Part shown: positions 13,430 through 23,842 of the stretch, piece by piece | Layout of the letters: every line of letters starts with the position of its first letter | How positions within the stretch are numbered: the stretch's first letter is position 1 | Source: Periplaneta americana | Lineage: Eukaryota > Arthropoda > Insecta > Blattodea > Blattidae | Length of the DNA stretch: 64,000 nucleotides | NCBI RefSeq assembly: GCF_040183065.1 | Contig: NC_091126.1 | Span: 147,214,204 to 147,278,203 of the forward strand | Direction of reading: 5' to 3' | The notes under the pieces: model-generated | Told to the model about the DNA's origin: nothing | Seen by the model: the letters and a program-made list of their open reading frames with translations, nothing else | Database searches by the model: none | Program-made: the position numbers and the translations under genes

Positions 13430-13625
13430 CGACTACAGAGAAATTTTTTTTCCCTACCCGAGGGGAATTCACTTCCTTGTCTAGCAGACGAGAACATTGT
13501 ATTTCACGCCACATCGAAGCAGTAACAGGTAGGGCAGGAAAACAGCTCTTTTTCATGTGTTATTCATAGACTAATTCTCACAACATGGAAACAATATGAG
13601 GCAAACAGCTGTTTTGCACATGTTA
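13430..13625 (+). repeat. Anonymous repeat, copy 1
   Basis: About 190 bp containing TTTTTTTCCCTACCC, ATTCATAGACTAATTCTCA and GGCAAACAGCTG. An inverted diverged copy lies at 16318-16492. Unknown family. Confidence 0.6.
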
Positions 13626-16317
13626 CTCTTTCTGATAACACTCTGTAACACCCATTTACAAAAGTTCACTCTGCTATCAGGATCACCCGGTTGCAATTCA
13701 TGCACTTTGCACTGTTTTGTAAGGCTTCAATTTAAGTAACTATGTAGTGACTCCTGCTAATGATTTACTGCGTGACCACATTAACAAAACAAGCAGAAAA
13801 TATGTGAAATAACACCCACGATTAACAAGGTTCGTGGGTGGGGTTGAGAAATGGAAAGCATATGTCTTGTATGAGTTTGACGATTGTGTACAGTGTGTAC
13901 AAATACTCTTCCTTCTAACATGTGACACCTGCTTGTTACTATTATGAAAGCTTCAAAAGAGAAATGACACATACAATTGGACCCACTATTCACAATGCAG
14001 GCTGGAAAATAATCAGAAATATACTAAAATATTTTCATAAACAAAAGTCAACTGGAAAATTGAAGTAGCCCAATGAACATTTCAAAAAACTGCACTGCCG
14101 TTACAGGAAAGTCTCAAGCCAAAATTTGTAAAATAAGAAAAGGGTCTAAATTAGCAAATATTCGTGATAATACACTGATGTCTACAGGCAAATGAGCTCT
14201 AAGAAAACTGAAGTCCTTGAATTCGACTTACAGTACGTGTGATTTGGCAAAATATTCAAAATTATTATGCCATAAAAAATGTCCCAACATAAAAAAAAAG
14301 AAAAAAAAAAAAGAAAAGTATGCTACCGAACAAAAAACACAGGAACACCACCAAACCAAGAAATTTTCTTTTCGTTTTAATTTGTAGCTATGACTTAGAC
14401 AACAGTTATATCCTTATTGAAACAAAATACAAGACCAACTTTAAATTAATAGTCCTAAACAACCTTGTGTGCAAGTGAAAAGGGATGGAATAAATATTTT
14501 GAAGAATTAAAACGCAAAAAGAATAACGCGAATTTTATCTTTATGCTAACAACTTTTGACATTACATGAACTCTATATCAATGAAGTGTCAGTATCTGAG
14601 AACTAAATTATTTCCAGAGAAAATATAGTCCACTTTAAAAAGGAGCCCGTAAAGAGAAATTTCACTGTACTATGTTTTGCAAGAATTGCTTTACTAGCCG
14701 TCTGACTATATCATTTTCTCATTAGAATGATGGGTCGCTATCTAGCTCTCAAGGGATGACAGAGTGATTATTTCTTATAGGTCTGTAAAGTCACTTCGCT
14801 TCATTTCATATTACTTCTGCAAGCAGTGGAAGGTTCTTGACTGACAGCACTCTGCTTCCCCTCTCCAGATTTAAACTTAAGTTGAGTAATACAGGGACAT
14901 CATTTTATTTTTACTAACATTTTTAATATTAACCTGGCTATACCTTTGGATTAACGGTTGAGAACTGGGAACACCATTTGCTAACCCCTTCCAGGACTGG
15001 AGTTTGATGATACTGGCGTAAAATACAAACAAATCACTTTCCTACATATAGGAGGGAAGAAAAGTAGTTCATCCATTTACTTAAACCAGGAAATATCGCA
15101 ATTTTGAGTTTGATAATTTTCATTAGGTTTTTATTTAATCAAAATACAGTACCGTATTAACAATAAGTGTTTTTACTCACGAACTGAGTTATCCATGCGA
15201 ACGTATTCATTATACAGTGTATATTATACTGTCTAAAGCACATTAGCGTACAATATAGAGAATGAAGTTAAACTGAAAAATAATCGTAATATGGATATTT
15301 AAACACATTTTTTAAAATGGTGACCGTTCATTTTGATATATGCTTCAGTTCTTTTGTGCATATTATCGCACTATAAACTATTTTATCTAATTCCAATTAC
15401 CAGTTTCGTCCTTCGTACTAGTAACTCATGTTGAAACAATTCTGTACCTACTCTATAAAAGAGTGCCTTACGTACTGTAAATTCAATCTTCACTTCTATC
15501 CGACCTGCACAGATAAAATTACTCAGACATGCTATCTACTATCCGTCCAAGTGGTATGTTGCAGGATCGTAGAAAGGGGGAAATCACGTGACAGTTAATT
15601 ACTTAACAAGGCCTTTTATTTAAGTTATTTTAAACAGTTGTATAATATTACGTACACGTCCAATTCCTAATAGAAATTAATGTTTTCAGAAAAGAGCTTA
15701 GCTTTTACAGAGGGGCGAGCAGAAGCAGGTGGGGAAAATCGTGATGCGACATAGGCAAACGGACGACAGTAACTGTGCGAAAATATGATTCATTATTGAA
15801 AGCTCTTTCATCACTGGAAAACGCGAACATATTTCTGGAACGTACAATACTCACTAACTCAGTATGTTTACTATATGCGGCCTTGGTTCTGTGTGGAGGA
15901 CAGCTGGAACGTCATTAGTTTAGTAGAAGGGGTGAGTGAAGTACATTAAAAAACTCAGATACAATAAAAATTGAAGTAAAAATAAAACGATGTCCCTGTA
16001 GACACACCAACCTCCTGCAGTAAACTTCTGACAATTCCACCACAAATTTTCAAACCTAACACCAATATCGTCTAAATTTTCTTCATTGAGAACTCTGTGG
16101 TATGGCAGAAATCGGTCTCCCTCTAATTTCTTAACTATATCCCCCAACACTAGATGGATTTGAAACTGCATAATCTGGGTTTTTACAAAATTTTTGTATA
16201 TTAAAAACTCACGGTTTTAACATGTATCTTTTATGAGCCACGTGAACCTGACTGGATTGTACCTTGTCAAAATATAGGGTGAAGGACAAGCATACAGTAT
16301 ATCAATAATACGTGGAA
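13626..16317. other. Intron DNA, nothing recognised
   Basis: AT-rich. Short ORFs such as 15920-16171 (minus) show no domain. A low-complexity A-rich stretch lies near 14290-14315. Confidence 0.5.
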
Positions 16318-16492
16318 AACCAGCTGTTTGCCTACTAGACTGCCTTATATTGCTGAGAATTAGTCTATGAATAGTCCTGCCTGCATACCTGTCAGCCTAT
16401 TATTGCTTCCGTGTGGTGGGAATCACAGCATTCTGGTCCTCTAAACAGAAGAGTCAATTCCCCATGGGTAGGGGGAAAAAAAACCTCTGTAT
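16318..16492 (-). repeat. Anonymous repeat, copy 2 (inverted relative to 13430-13625)
   Basis: The reverse complement aligns with 13430-13625 over blocks such as CTATTCATAGACTAATTCTC and GGCAAACAGCTG. On the minus strand it is continuous with the repeat shared with 20085-20275. Confidence 0.6.
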
Positions 16493-16591
16493 ATGATTAC
16501 TAAAGTCCAAAGGTTCAGCCCCTAATCTAGTCCACAAGCTGTGGGAGAGGGTAGCATTAGGTTAGCTTACTGCTGCACCATGCACCAGGTA

Positions 16592-17704
16592 GGGTAAAAG
16601 TGCCTAGTTCCGTGATACCCCTAATCCCATGATAAAATTTCAATTGACTGCCATGGAGTTGTGGTCTCTGACTTTTAAGTTTTTGAAATACCTAACAGAT
16701 GCCAGGAGACGTCTTCTTTTCAATTCTATTGACTACCACCCTTTTGAATAGAAGCAGTCGATTGCAGAAGCTTTTGTTCAGTGAAAGGTGGTTGACCAGT
16801 AAGTTTTTCTTTCTCTTGTGACCACTTCTGAAGAAACATTTTATATTTGAGGTAAGAATTAATATAGCATTATAAAAATGATATATTACTGTAGATTATA
16901 GTCAGCTGAATCAATGTGTATGATTGTTTAAATATTATGAGACAATAACAATGCTACAGGAGCTTTCCCATTTTCGGATTTATTTTCATATTTCTCTTTC
17001 CTGGCTCACTCGATCAGTGATGCCAATGTTAAATTGTGAAAATTAATGTCTATGAAAGAAAATAATTCATGTAAATAATAATAGAAATAAGTTATAGAAA
17101 ACATAAATTATAATTATAATAAAATAATAGGGCATATAGTTAACTTAATTACTGCTGTTGTTAGGAATATAAATAATGAGAAATAATTGTGTTATAATTC
17201 AATTTATTCAAATTTAATTTTGTATTGAATTTAACTTTCAGTTTATTTTGTTTATAATGTATTAATATGTAATATGTATTCCTGTAGTTAAAGTATTTTC
17301 TATGAAATTTGTCACTTAGGCCCTTCTTCTATGTTGTAATTTCTTGTTTAATCCATATCAAAACAATATACCGTGACTTTAATGTATTTTTCCAAATACG
17401 CTTTTGTTTTGTGAGCAGTTAATGAGGATTATTTTAGTATCACGAAATTAGGATATCACTCACGGAATTAGGAAACCACTATCACGGAATTTGGATCCCT
17501 GTCACGGATTTAGGAGCCACTGTATAACAATGAAGAATCATATATTATATACCAAACTTGTGAAAATGTTGACACTTAATATTGTAAAAACTGCAGCTAA
17601 GGGTCCAAATAACGTCATTTAGGTGTTATTTGAAAATTGTTATTACAATTTTGACATAAATATAGAATTTATTAAATATGTCACGGAATTAGGCAACTTT
17701 ACCC
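16592..17704. mobile_element. 1113-bp TA-flanked inverted-repeat element
   Basis: Left end GGGTAAAAGTGCCTAGTTCC and inverse right end GGGTAAAGTTGCCTAATTCC, with flanking TA at 16590-16591 and 17705-17706. Near the right end the motif TCACGGAATTAGGA or a variant recurs at least four times (17440-17520 and the terminus), like subterminal transposase-binding sites. No transposase ORF. A paralogous repeat at 20085-20275 preserves the empty site. Confidence 0.8.
17441..17520. repeat. Subterminal motif cluster TCACGGAATTAGG
   Basis: Variants ATCACGAAATTAGGA, TCACGGAATTAGGA, TCACGGAATTTGGA and TCACGGATTTAGGA occur within about 80 bases. They match the terminal motif GTCACGGAATTAGGC of the enclosing element. 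Confidence 0.75.
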
Positions 17705-18042
17705 TACATACAGTCAACTCACAACAACACTCATGCAGTAGAACCTGTCAAGCTCCAGGCAACAGTCTCTCAGAATTTGTCCGTGTGTGATTACACGATT
17801 AATAAAGACAGTGAGTGATAAACAAATGAACAATGTTACTCAATGTATCGTTGTTCAGAGAACAATTCATAAGCAGTTGCACAGATGAACTAACATTTAA
17901 ACTGTATAAATGAACAGTAATAAGTACATTGTCACAATTTTCTGGAAATAAAAAATTATTTTGTTCAAAGAACATATATACAGTACATAGGTGGGATACA
18001 AAGGTAGTAATTATATTATTTACATTTTACAACTGTCTACAT

Positions 18043-18220
18043 CAGTGGTCGTCAGCACTCGCTGAAATGGGTAAAGGGTATTCGGTGCAACATCATATGC
18101 TCCGTCGTGCAGCAGGCAGAGAGAGCATACTCGCCAGCAGCTACGGATGCACCATAGTGCAGTCTCTTATCTGTGGGTAAGAGACGCTAGCCCGAGGGAG
18201 CTCTGTGCTGATGACCACTG
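18043..18220. mobile_element. 178-bp hAT MITE with perfect 8-bp TSD
   Basis: Terminal inverted repeat CAGTGGTCGTCAGCAC (right inverse CAGTGGTCATCAGCAC, one mismatch). GTCTACAT is duplicated exactly at 18035-18042 and 18221-18228. The 8-bp duplication and CAG terminus are hAT hallmarks. Non-coding. Confidence 0.9.
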
Positions 18221-18553
18221 GTCTACATCTTCAATTATTTACATATTACATTATATAGATTTTACACCACTGGATTCTTTTCAAGATTGTTTAATTTATA
18301 TCTTCTTCCAATGGGGAGACTATAGCGATGTCCTGTTTTCCACTACAATCAGTACTTCAGTGAATTACGATGTACATTCTCAATGTTTGGAAGGAAAAAT
18401 TTCTGTGGTGCTCACTCAGTGACTGTATCGTGAAAAGAAGCATTCCAAATCACAGGACATAATAGCAGCATATCTAAATTAAGAGATGTCACTTTCACAT
18501 GTTACATTCCTTGAAGTTTGTGTTTGTTGAACCAGTAAACATATCTCGTAGAC

Positions 18554-19986
18554 CAGCGTTTCTCAAACTTTTTTGAAGTGGGGACCACTTTTTTAATTCA
18601 AAACAGTTCCGCGGACCACCTTACTCTTGTTCCCTTCGAAAGCAAATTTATCATTTTTGTAGCATATTTTAATAACAGTATACCTATATTTTAAAATATA
18701 ATTAATTAAAATTAATTTATTTCAATTAATTTTATATTAGTATTAACTAATTAAGTTAATGTTAATAGAAGAAAATTAATTTTCTTTTTTTTAATAATTC
18801 AAGGCTGTTAGAGTTTGGACAATCTTTAACTTATTAATTAACAAAATAAATAAATGTTTGTACTCACATTAATAATTCTACAGGTTTACATTTTACATTT
18901 GCGTGTTTCGTCTCCAAGTGTCGTTTCAATTTCGTGGGTTTCATACACTCGTCTGAAAGCACTTCGTAACAAACAATGCACAGAGGTTTTGGTTCACTCT
19001 TGTTGCCACACCGAGTAAATCCAAGTTCCAAATAACTCTTGTAATATTTACGAAAATATTTTTTCTTTGAATTAGATATTTCTTTAATGGCACTAGAATC
19101 ACTGATATTAATATCATCACACACTGCTTCTGAACTATTAGTACTGTCTAAGTGAAGCCTATCATCACGTTCCTTTCTTTTCAAAGATCCGAATCAAAGC
19201 CAGTTTTCTATTATGTGTAATGGGCACTATTTAACAGAGACATAGACAACTACTAGCGTGTACCACATAAGGATTTCAAACAAGTAACTGCTAACAGGCA
19301 AGCGACGAATCAACAATGCACAGAATTTGTTATAAGTTACTTGTGGTTGGCTACAAAAAAATTATAATTAGAAAAGTATTGTAATTTGAATTTCTGGATC
19401 TCATTCATCTGGATTTTAAAATAGGCAGAGTCTAAAATTTCTTATATCGTTATCTGGAAAAACAGAAGTGAAAAAATTAATCCAGAAACATGCCCGATTT
19501 TCACAAGTAAATATGCAATTTGGCACGTCCTATTATTGGTGTACAACATACAGTGTGTGACCATTTCAGTGTGCAGACTGGTTGTCGGCAAAACTATTAA
19601 GAAAGTCATAAATGCATGAAAAGATTCGGAACTTTGGTCCTCTGTTATGAATTTGGGAGGTCCCTGGCTGGGTTACAGGTACGGGATGTGCAGGGAAAAA
19701 TGGCGAGAAACACCACGTTCATAGTGCTTTAAATCCCTCTTTTGTTGCTGAGAGTAGAGTGGGAATTCGGTAGACAAGTAGGGTAATAAATTTAATAAAA
19801 TGTTAGTACTGGGAGAAAAAGTGAAAGGTGATTACCACGTGTCATTTCCAAACTATAAGATTTTCAGCTATAGTGTGATATGCAATTCATTTGAATTTTA
19901 TTTTTTCTTCTGTCTTTTTTGAAGGACCACAAGGGCAGACCTCGAGGACCACAGGTGGTCCGCAGACCATAGTTTGAGAAACGCTG
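18554..19986. mobile_element. 1433-bp internally deleted hAT transposon
   Basis: Inverted termini CAGCGTTTCTCAAACT at both ends, with GGTCCGCGGACCAC-like subterminal blocks. The target duplication TCGTAGAC is perfect at 18546-18553 and 19987-19994. It carries only the N-terminal BED-like part of a transposase on the minus strand; the catalytic region is missing. Confidence 0.93.
18864..19184 (-). pseudogene. N-terminal BED-type finger of a hAT transposase
   Basis: A 106-codon ORF inside the hAT element at 18554-19986. It has an acidic, Ser-rich leader, a basic KKKYFRKYYKSYLELGFT segment, and a BED-like zinc-binding pattern PKPLCIVCYEVLSDECMKP then KLKRHLETKH (C-x2-C ... H-x4-H). This matches the start of ZBED5/FAM200-type hAT transposases. 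The RNase H-like catalytic domain and the C-terminal dimerisation region are absent, so it cannot transpose by itself. Confidence 0.75.
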
Positions 19987-20084
19987 TCGTAGACCATTAC
20001 TGCATATCCACAACTGTTCTTGAGTGTGGTAATAAAAAGTTTGTGAGAATAATTGGTCCACTAGGTAACCATTAATTTATCATG

Positions 20085-20275
20085 CACTGACAAATCCTAT
20101 GAGAGTGACCTGGTTGCCTGGAGCTTCAGGTCCTACTTCATTAGTGTTGTGAGTTGACTGTACACTATGTGTCTGATGTCACAGCAGTAAACATACATAA
20201 TGTTACCCCTTCCAACATGCTGCGGAGTAGATTAGGGGCTGAACCTTCGGACTTTAATGATTACAGTGGTGGTGG
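20085..20275 (+). repeat. Paralogous repeat holding the empty site of the 16592-17704 element
   Basis: The reverse complement of 17705-17800 plus 16495-16590 aligns here continuously: GTTGCCTGGAGCTT, GTGAGTTGACTGTA, then GATTAGGGGCTGAACCTT. The 1.1-kb element is missing at the GACTGTA position. Confidence 0.65.
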
Positions 20276-20877
20276 CAGTAGTGATGAGGAGGAGAATTGT
20301 AATGTTCACAACAGTAGCAACAGCTACAAAACTACTCAAAGTAATGAGAAATAAATATGAGTGACATGGTATGGACTAATAAGCCCATTCTGCTGTACTT
20401 TTTCCTCTAATATTACCATACATGTTAGTTTTGGACGAATGTGGCCATAGGGTTTACATTTAATACATGCTTATAGAAAGTGAACAAAACAGAAATCTGC
20501 ATATACCGACATTAGTGATATTCATCTGTTCCAGCACTCGAAAATGTGCATCACAATCAAATTTCCTCTCTACCAATTTAATGAAAAATATGATATCCAT
20601 TGAAGTCTTTTACTTCAACAAAATTTGGAGTTTTTCTGTGTAGTAATTCATGATAACTGGGATTTTACTTTTTCTCGAAATTTTATACTATAGCATTATT
20701 TTACGCCATAATTATATATTCCAGTTTAATCTAATAAAAACAATCTTCTGCTATGTTATAATGAGCTTTAAAACATTTTGGTTTGTACAGTCATAAATAG
20801 TGAACCTGACCTGCTAGTTTAATTCCTAAACTGGCTTCCAATCAATAAAAATCGAAAGAAAATGTATATCACATTAC

Positions 20878-21213
20878 CTGTTCGTGTGTTCAGTTTGTGT
20901 GAACATGGAGCACTTTCCAACTGACGACGGAATCTTGAGCAGGCCACGTTGTTGCTGTTGCTGTTGTTGCTGTTGCTGCGCTACGTCCTCAAAGCCCTGC
21001 CCGTGTGGCTGTGGCTGATTCTGTCCCAGTGGGTCCTCACGTGCCTTCACCACGTTGTGAGGGTCACCGGCACCTCTGTTTGGGGCCGCACCCGGGCCTG
21101 CCGCCGTCGTGTTGTTGTTGTTGTTGCTCGGGTTGGTAGCGGTGGTGGCAAGCCAGGTTGATGAATCCAGCTGGGCCATAGGTGTGCGCAGGGACACCTG
21201 GCGGTAATCGAAC
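20878..21213 (-). CDS. Upstream coding exon of the zinc-finger gene, Q/N-rich, phase 2-2
   Basis: A 336-bp exon (112 codons) bounded by an acceptor CCTACAG/GTTCGA and a donor AACAG/GTAATG. Its last two bases (AG) plus the first base (G) of the 6361-8173 exon make one Arg codon, so the frames join exactly. Both ends are phase 2, so skipping it would keep the downstream frame. It encodes FDYRQVSLRTPMAQLDSSTW, then a low-complexity stretch (five N, T/A/P/G-rich), a 10-residue polyQ and the end CSMFTQTEHTNR. No folded domain is seen; it looks like a disordered activation or regulatory region. GC and codon use are clearly higher than in the flanking AT-rich DNA. The exon or exons before it were not found. 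The internal ATG (TPMAQ) could be an alternative start. Confidence 0.82.
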
Positions 21214-21499
21214 CTGTAGGGAACAATATTAAAGCCAAAGATTTGCAAACATCAATTTAAAAAGCAAATTTAATACTTATATAGTCTCATTTATCCCACT
21301 GATAGTCAAGCAGGGTGCAAATACACCCCAAATTTGTTTCTTAAAGAAATTACACTTAATTAATATGTATTTCATTCTTCTTACATGAAGCTATGTACAT
21401 GTGAAAGTAACTCACTTTTAATTTCATTTTCTAATTAAAAATTATTAGTGTGGGTTGTGTCTGCAACCCTGTTGGTTAGCTATGTATTATTTGTTTTTA

Positions 21500-21619
21500 G
21501 GGTCCACACCTGTGGAGTACTGGCTAGCAAGTCTGGCCATGAAACCAGGTGGCTCGGGTTCGATTCCCGGTTGGGGCAAGTTACCTGGTTGAGGTTTTTT
21601 CCGGGGTTTTCCCTCAACC
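21500..21619 (+). mobile_element. tRNA-headed SINE fragment
   Basis: Box B-like GGGTTCGATTCCCGG at about 21556-21570, followed by TTACCTGGTTGAGG and TTTTCCGGGGTTTTCCCTCA, the body typical of these SINEs. Truncated at the LINE junction. Confidence 0.65.
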
Positions 21620-21637
21620 CTTACTTACTTACTTACT

Positions 21638-22250
21638 GGCTTTTAAGGAACCCAGGGGTTCATTGCCGCCCTCACATAAGCCCGCCATTGGTCCCTATCC
21701 TGAGCAAGATTAATCCAGTCCCTACCATCATATCCCACCTCCCTCAAATCCATTTTAATATTATCTTCCCATCTACGTCTCGGCCTCCCCAAAGGTCTTT
21801 TCCCCTCTGGCCTCCCAACTAACACTCTATATGCATTTCTGGATTCGCCCATACGTGCTACATGCCCTGCCCATCTCAAACGTCTGGATTTAATGTTCCT
21901 AATTATGTCAGGTGAAAGATACAATGCGTGCAGCTCTGTGTTGTGTAACTTTCTCCATTCTCCTGTAACTTCATCCCTTTTAGTCCCAAATATTTTCCTA
22001 AGAACCTTATTCTTAAAAATCCTCAATCTCTGTTCCTCTCTCAAAGTGAGAGTCCAAGTTTCACAGCCATACAGAACCGGTAAAATAACTGTTTTATAAA
22101 TTCCAACTTTCAGATTTTTTGACAGCAGACTAGATGACAAAAGCTTCTCAACCAAATAATAACAGGCATTTCCCATATTTATTCTGCGTTTAATTTCCTC
22201 CCGAGTGTCATTTACATTTGTTACTGTTGCTCCAAGATATTCCTTTCCTG
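21638..22250 (-). mobile_element. 5'-truncated LINE (3' end with AAGT-type tail)
   Basis: Minus-strand non-LTR retrotransposon whose 3' end at about 21638 is followed by an AGTAAGTAAGTA tail (21620-21637). It is joined at about 22250 to another element. It carries the C-terminal part of the reverse-transcriptase ORF. Confidence 0.8.
21643..22250 (-). pseudogene. C-terminal piece of a LINE reverse-transcriptase protein
   Basis: Open from about 22250 through 21643, ending AAMNPWVP. Recognisable features of the carboxy-terminal region of insect LINE ORF2 proteins: EYLGATVTNVND, YKTVILPVLYGCETWTL, KVLRKIFGTKRDEVTGEW, RRLRWAGHVARM, and a basic GRPRRRWEDNIKMDL followed by ARDRxQWRA-like residues. 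Reverse-transcriptase catalytic motifs (YADD) and the endonuclease are missing because of 5' truncation. A second, shorter copy lies at 32362-32476. Confidence 0.85.
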
Positions 22251-22616
22251 TGGTCGTGCCGGAGAATCAGTCCCATTCCGAGGCTTATTGTTAGGTTTCG
22301 TAACAAGCTGTTTTTTTACGGTGATGGGTTGTTAGCCCTTCGCCCAACCCCCAAGCTGGAGGACCATCCCTTATCGGCTGTCCACGACTGCTTATTCAAT
22401 ATATTTGCAGCTACCCTCCATATCTGGAGGCCGTCTCCTCTATCCGCAACCTGAGGATGTGCCATGCCATGGTGATAAGGACCCACAATACCCAATATGA
22501 GCAAATGCTGGGTAACTATTGGTGCTGAACCCCAGACTCATTTCACTGGCATTATCACCTTCACTTCATTCAGATGCTAAATAACCAGAGATGCTGATAC
22601 AACGTCGTAAAATAAC
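22251..22616 (+). mobile_element. LINE-like 3' fragment sharing the SINE tail
   Basis: A distinct repeat starting near GTCGTGCCGGAGAATCAG and running through CCCTCCATATCTGGAGGCCG. It ends with CAGATGCTAAATAACC, CTGATACAACGTCGT and AAATAAC. That tail matches the 3' ends of the SINE family at 42568, 45586, 46308, 48557 and 49435. No ORF is evident. Confidence 0.6.
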
Positions 22617-22730
22617 GTACTAACAAATATCATTTTTTTAAATTTGTTTTTAGGTTTATTTTTCCATTTTTTACTTCAAATAAACTAACGGTTTTCCAGT
22701 AGTGTTGAGATAAACATAGCTATTGTTGAC

Positions 22731-23003
22731 TTGAAACTAACAATTTCACAAACTTTTTATTTTATTCATTTTCAGCAGTTTAGAAGTTTGCAAAGTTCAG
22801 TAAATATGCATAAAAGGAAAGGGAACTTCATCAAAGATAAAGACAACTTGACAGAAGGGCCAGATTCATCACAGCCTTTCAAAAGTGATGAAGTGATTGA
22901 AGCAATGCTAGACAGTATCCCAGACAACTATGATTCAGATGTAACAGAAGACGAAAATCACTTAGAAATATCCATTTTTGAATCTTGCATACACCACTTT
23001 TAA
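22731..23003 (+). pseudogene. Possible acidic N-terminus of a transposase
   Basis: A 90-codon ORF preceded by an acceptor-like TTCATTTTCAG. It includes MHKRKGNFIKDKDN and an acidic SIPDNYDSDVTEDE segment reminiscent of piggyBac-type leaders. It ends just before the Penelope-like inverted repeat, which may have interrupted it. No catalytic residues are present, so the assignment is weak. Confidence 0.2.
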
Positions 23004-23067
23004 CACTTGAATATAATTAATTGATGAACTAGTGGACTTACTCGTGTTAAATATGTAATATTCGTCC

Positions 23068-23110
23068 GGCTTACAGCTGTTTCAGTGCATCACACACCAT
23101 CATCAGAGCC
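23068..23110 (-). ncRNA. Hammerhead ribozyme-like motif (minus strand, mirror copy)
   Basis: Mirror image of the 23460-23502 motif in the left arm. The CTGATGA and GAAA cores, stem I GGCT/AGCC and the palindrome ACAGCTGT are conserved. One base differs in stem II (GGTGT instead of GGTGC), turning a closing C-G pair into a U-G wobble. Confidence 0.55.
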
Positions 23111-23202
23111 TACTAGATCGCGGCATCATCTCGAACTTCTCTGCCTGTTAGGAGGGTGTGTTTTATTGTTGGAATGTGTTGGATTGTGGAGTCGAATAGT
23201 GT

Positions 23203-23457
23203 GTGTGTACTGAAATTGATCTGTGTGTTGAGGATTTGATCAGGGAAATCCTACACACACAACCCAAGAACCAAAAACTCAACACACTAGAACAATACGA
23301 AATATACAAATACACTAAAACACACCCTGATCAAATCCTCAACACACAGATCAATTTCAGTACACACACACTATTCGACTCCACAATCCAACACATTCCA
23401 ACAATAAAACACACCCTCCTAACAGGCAGAGAAGTTCGAGATGACGCCGCGATCTAG
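23203..23457 (+). pseudogene. C-terminal tail of a Penelope-like protein
   Basis: An 84-codon frame crossing the loop and right arm of the inverted repeat. It contains ILHTQPKNQKLNTLEQYEIY, THPDQILNTQINFSTHTLFD and a short end after LLTGREVRDD. It resembles the tail of the minus-strand Penelope-like ORF at 54663-54977 (HNQPKSQTKFSTHNSI...). The GIY-YIG core and reverse transcriptase are absent. Confidence 0.55.
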
Positions 23458-23459
23458 TA

Positions 23460-23502
23460 GGCTCTGATGATGGTGCGTGATGCACTGAAACAGCTGTAAG
23501 CC
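23460..23502 (+). ncRNA. Hammerhead ribozyme-like motif (plus strand)
   Basis: Core CTGATGA at 23464-23470 and GAAA at 23487-23490. Stem I is GGCT (23460-23463) with AGCC (23499-23502). Stem II is GGTGC with GCACT around a GTGAT loop, with one unpaired T at 23471. Stem III is the palindrome ACAGCTGT, with cleavage expected after GTA at 23498. The very short stem III suggests action as a dimer, as reported for Penelope-like element hammerheads. Not folded by program. Confidence 0.6.
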
Positions 23503-23842
23503 GGACGAATATTACATATTTAACACGAGTAAGTCCACTAGTTCATCAATTAATTACTTAGATATAATAATAAAAGTAGAAGATGTAAAGCTATCTGATG
23601 AAGGGGAATATGTACATACAGGATGAAAAGTAATTAAACCAACAAACTCTAGGAGGTTGTATGGGACACCAAAATAAACAGTTTTCTCTAATGTCATATT
23701 TTCCTCAGAGGCTTTATTAAACCGGCAGAAGGTGTATGCATTCTTCAGTTAATGATGACTCTACAAATACACATTTTTGTTGTACGTCTTGGCCCAGTGC
23801 AGGGCTTTATTAAATCGGTCTGCTGCAGCAGGGGAAATAAAT

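Larger units (their letters stand above)
8174..20877 (-). other. 12.7-kb intron of the zinc-finger gene
   Basis: Defined by the donor GTAATG at 20877 and the acceptor ending CCTACAG at 8174. AT-rich. It contains a (GAT)n run, the 9.8-10.9 kb minisatellite, copies of anonymous repeats, a TA-flanked inverted-repeat element, and two hAT insertions. No further convincing coding exon was seen on either strand. Confidence 0.75.
23014..23556. mobile_element. Penelope-like element terminal region in inverted (tail-to-tail) arrangement
   Basis: Two 232-bp arms (23014-23245 and 23325-23556) are near-perfect reverse complements around a 79-bp loop. Each arm carries a hammerhead-like motif close to its outer end. 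The plus-strand frame through the loop encodes the tail of a Penelope-type protein. Penelope-like elements are known for inverted or partial terminal repeats (pLTRs) with hammerhead ribozymes (established for the family); placing this copy there is my inference. Confidence 0.7.

Noticed and set aside
18864..19184. Domesticated host BED-finger gene
   Set aside because: Lies wholly inside a hAT element with a perfect target duplication and lacks the rest of the protein.
20154..20354. 66-codon acidic plus-strand frame (SGGGSSDEEENC...)
   Set aside because: Its first two-thirds lie in a dispersed repeat also present inverted at 16.5 kb; no splice or start support.
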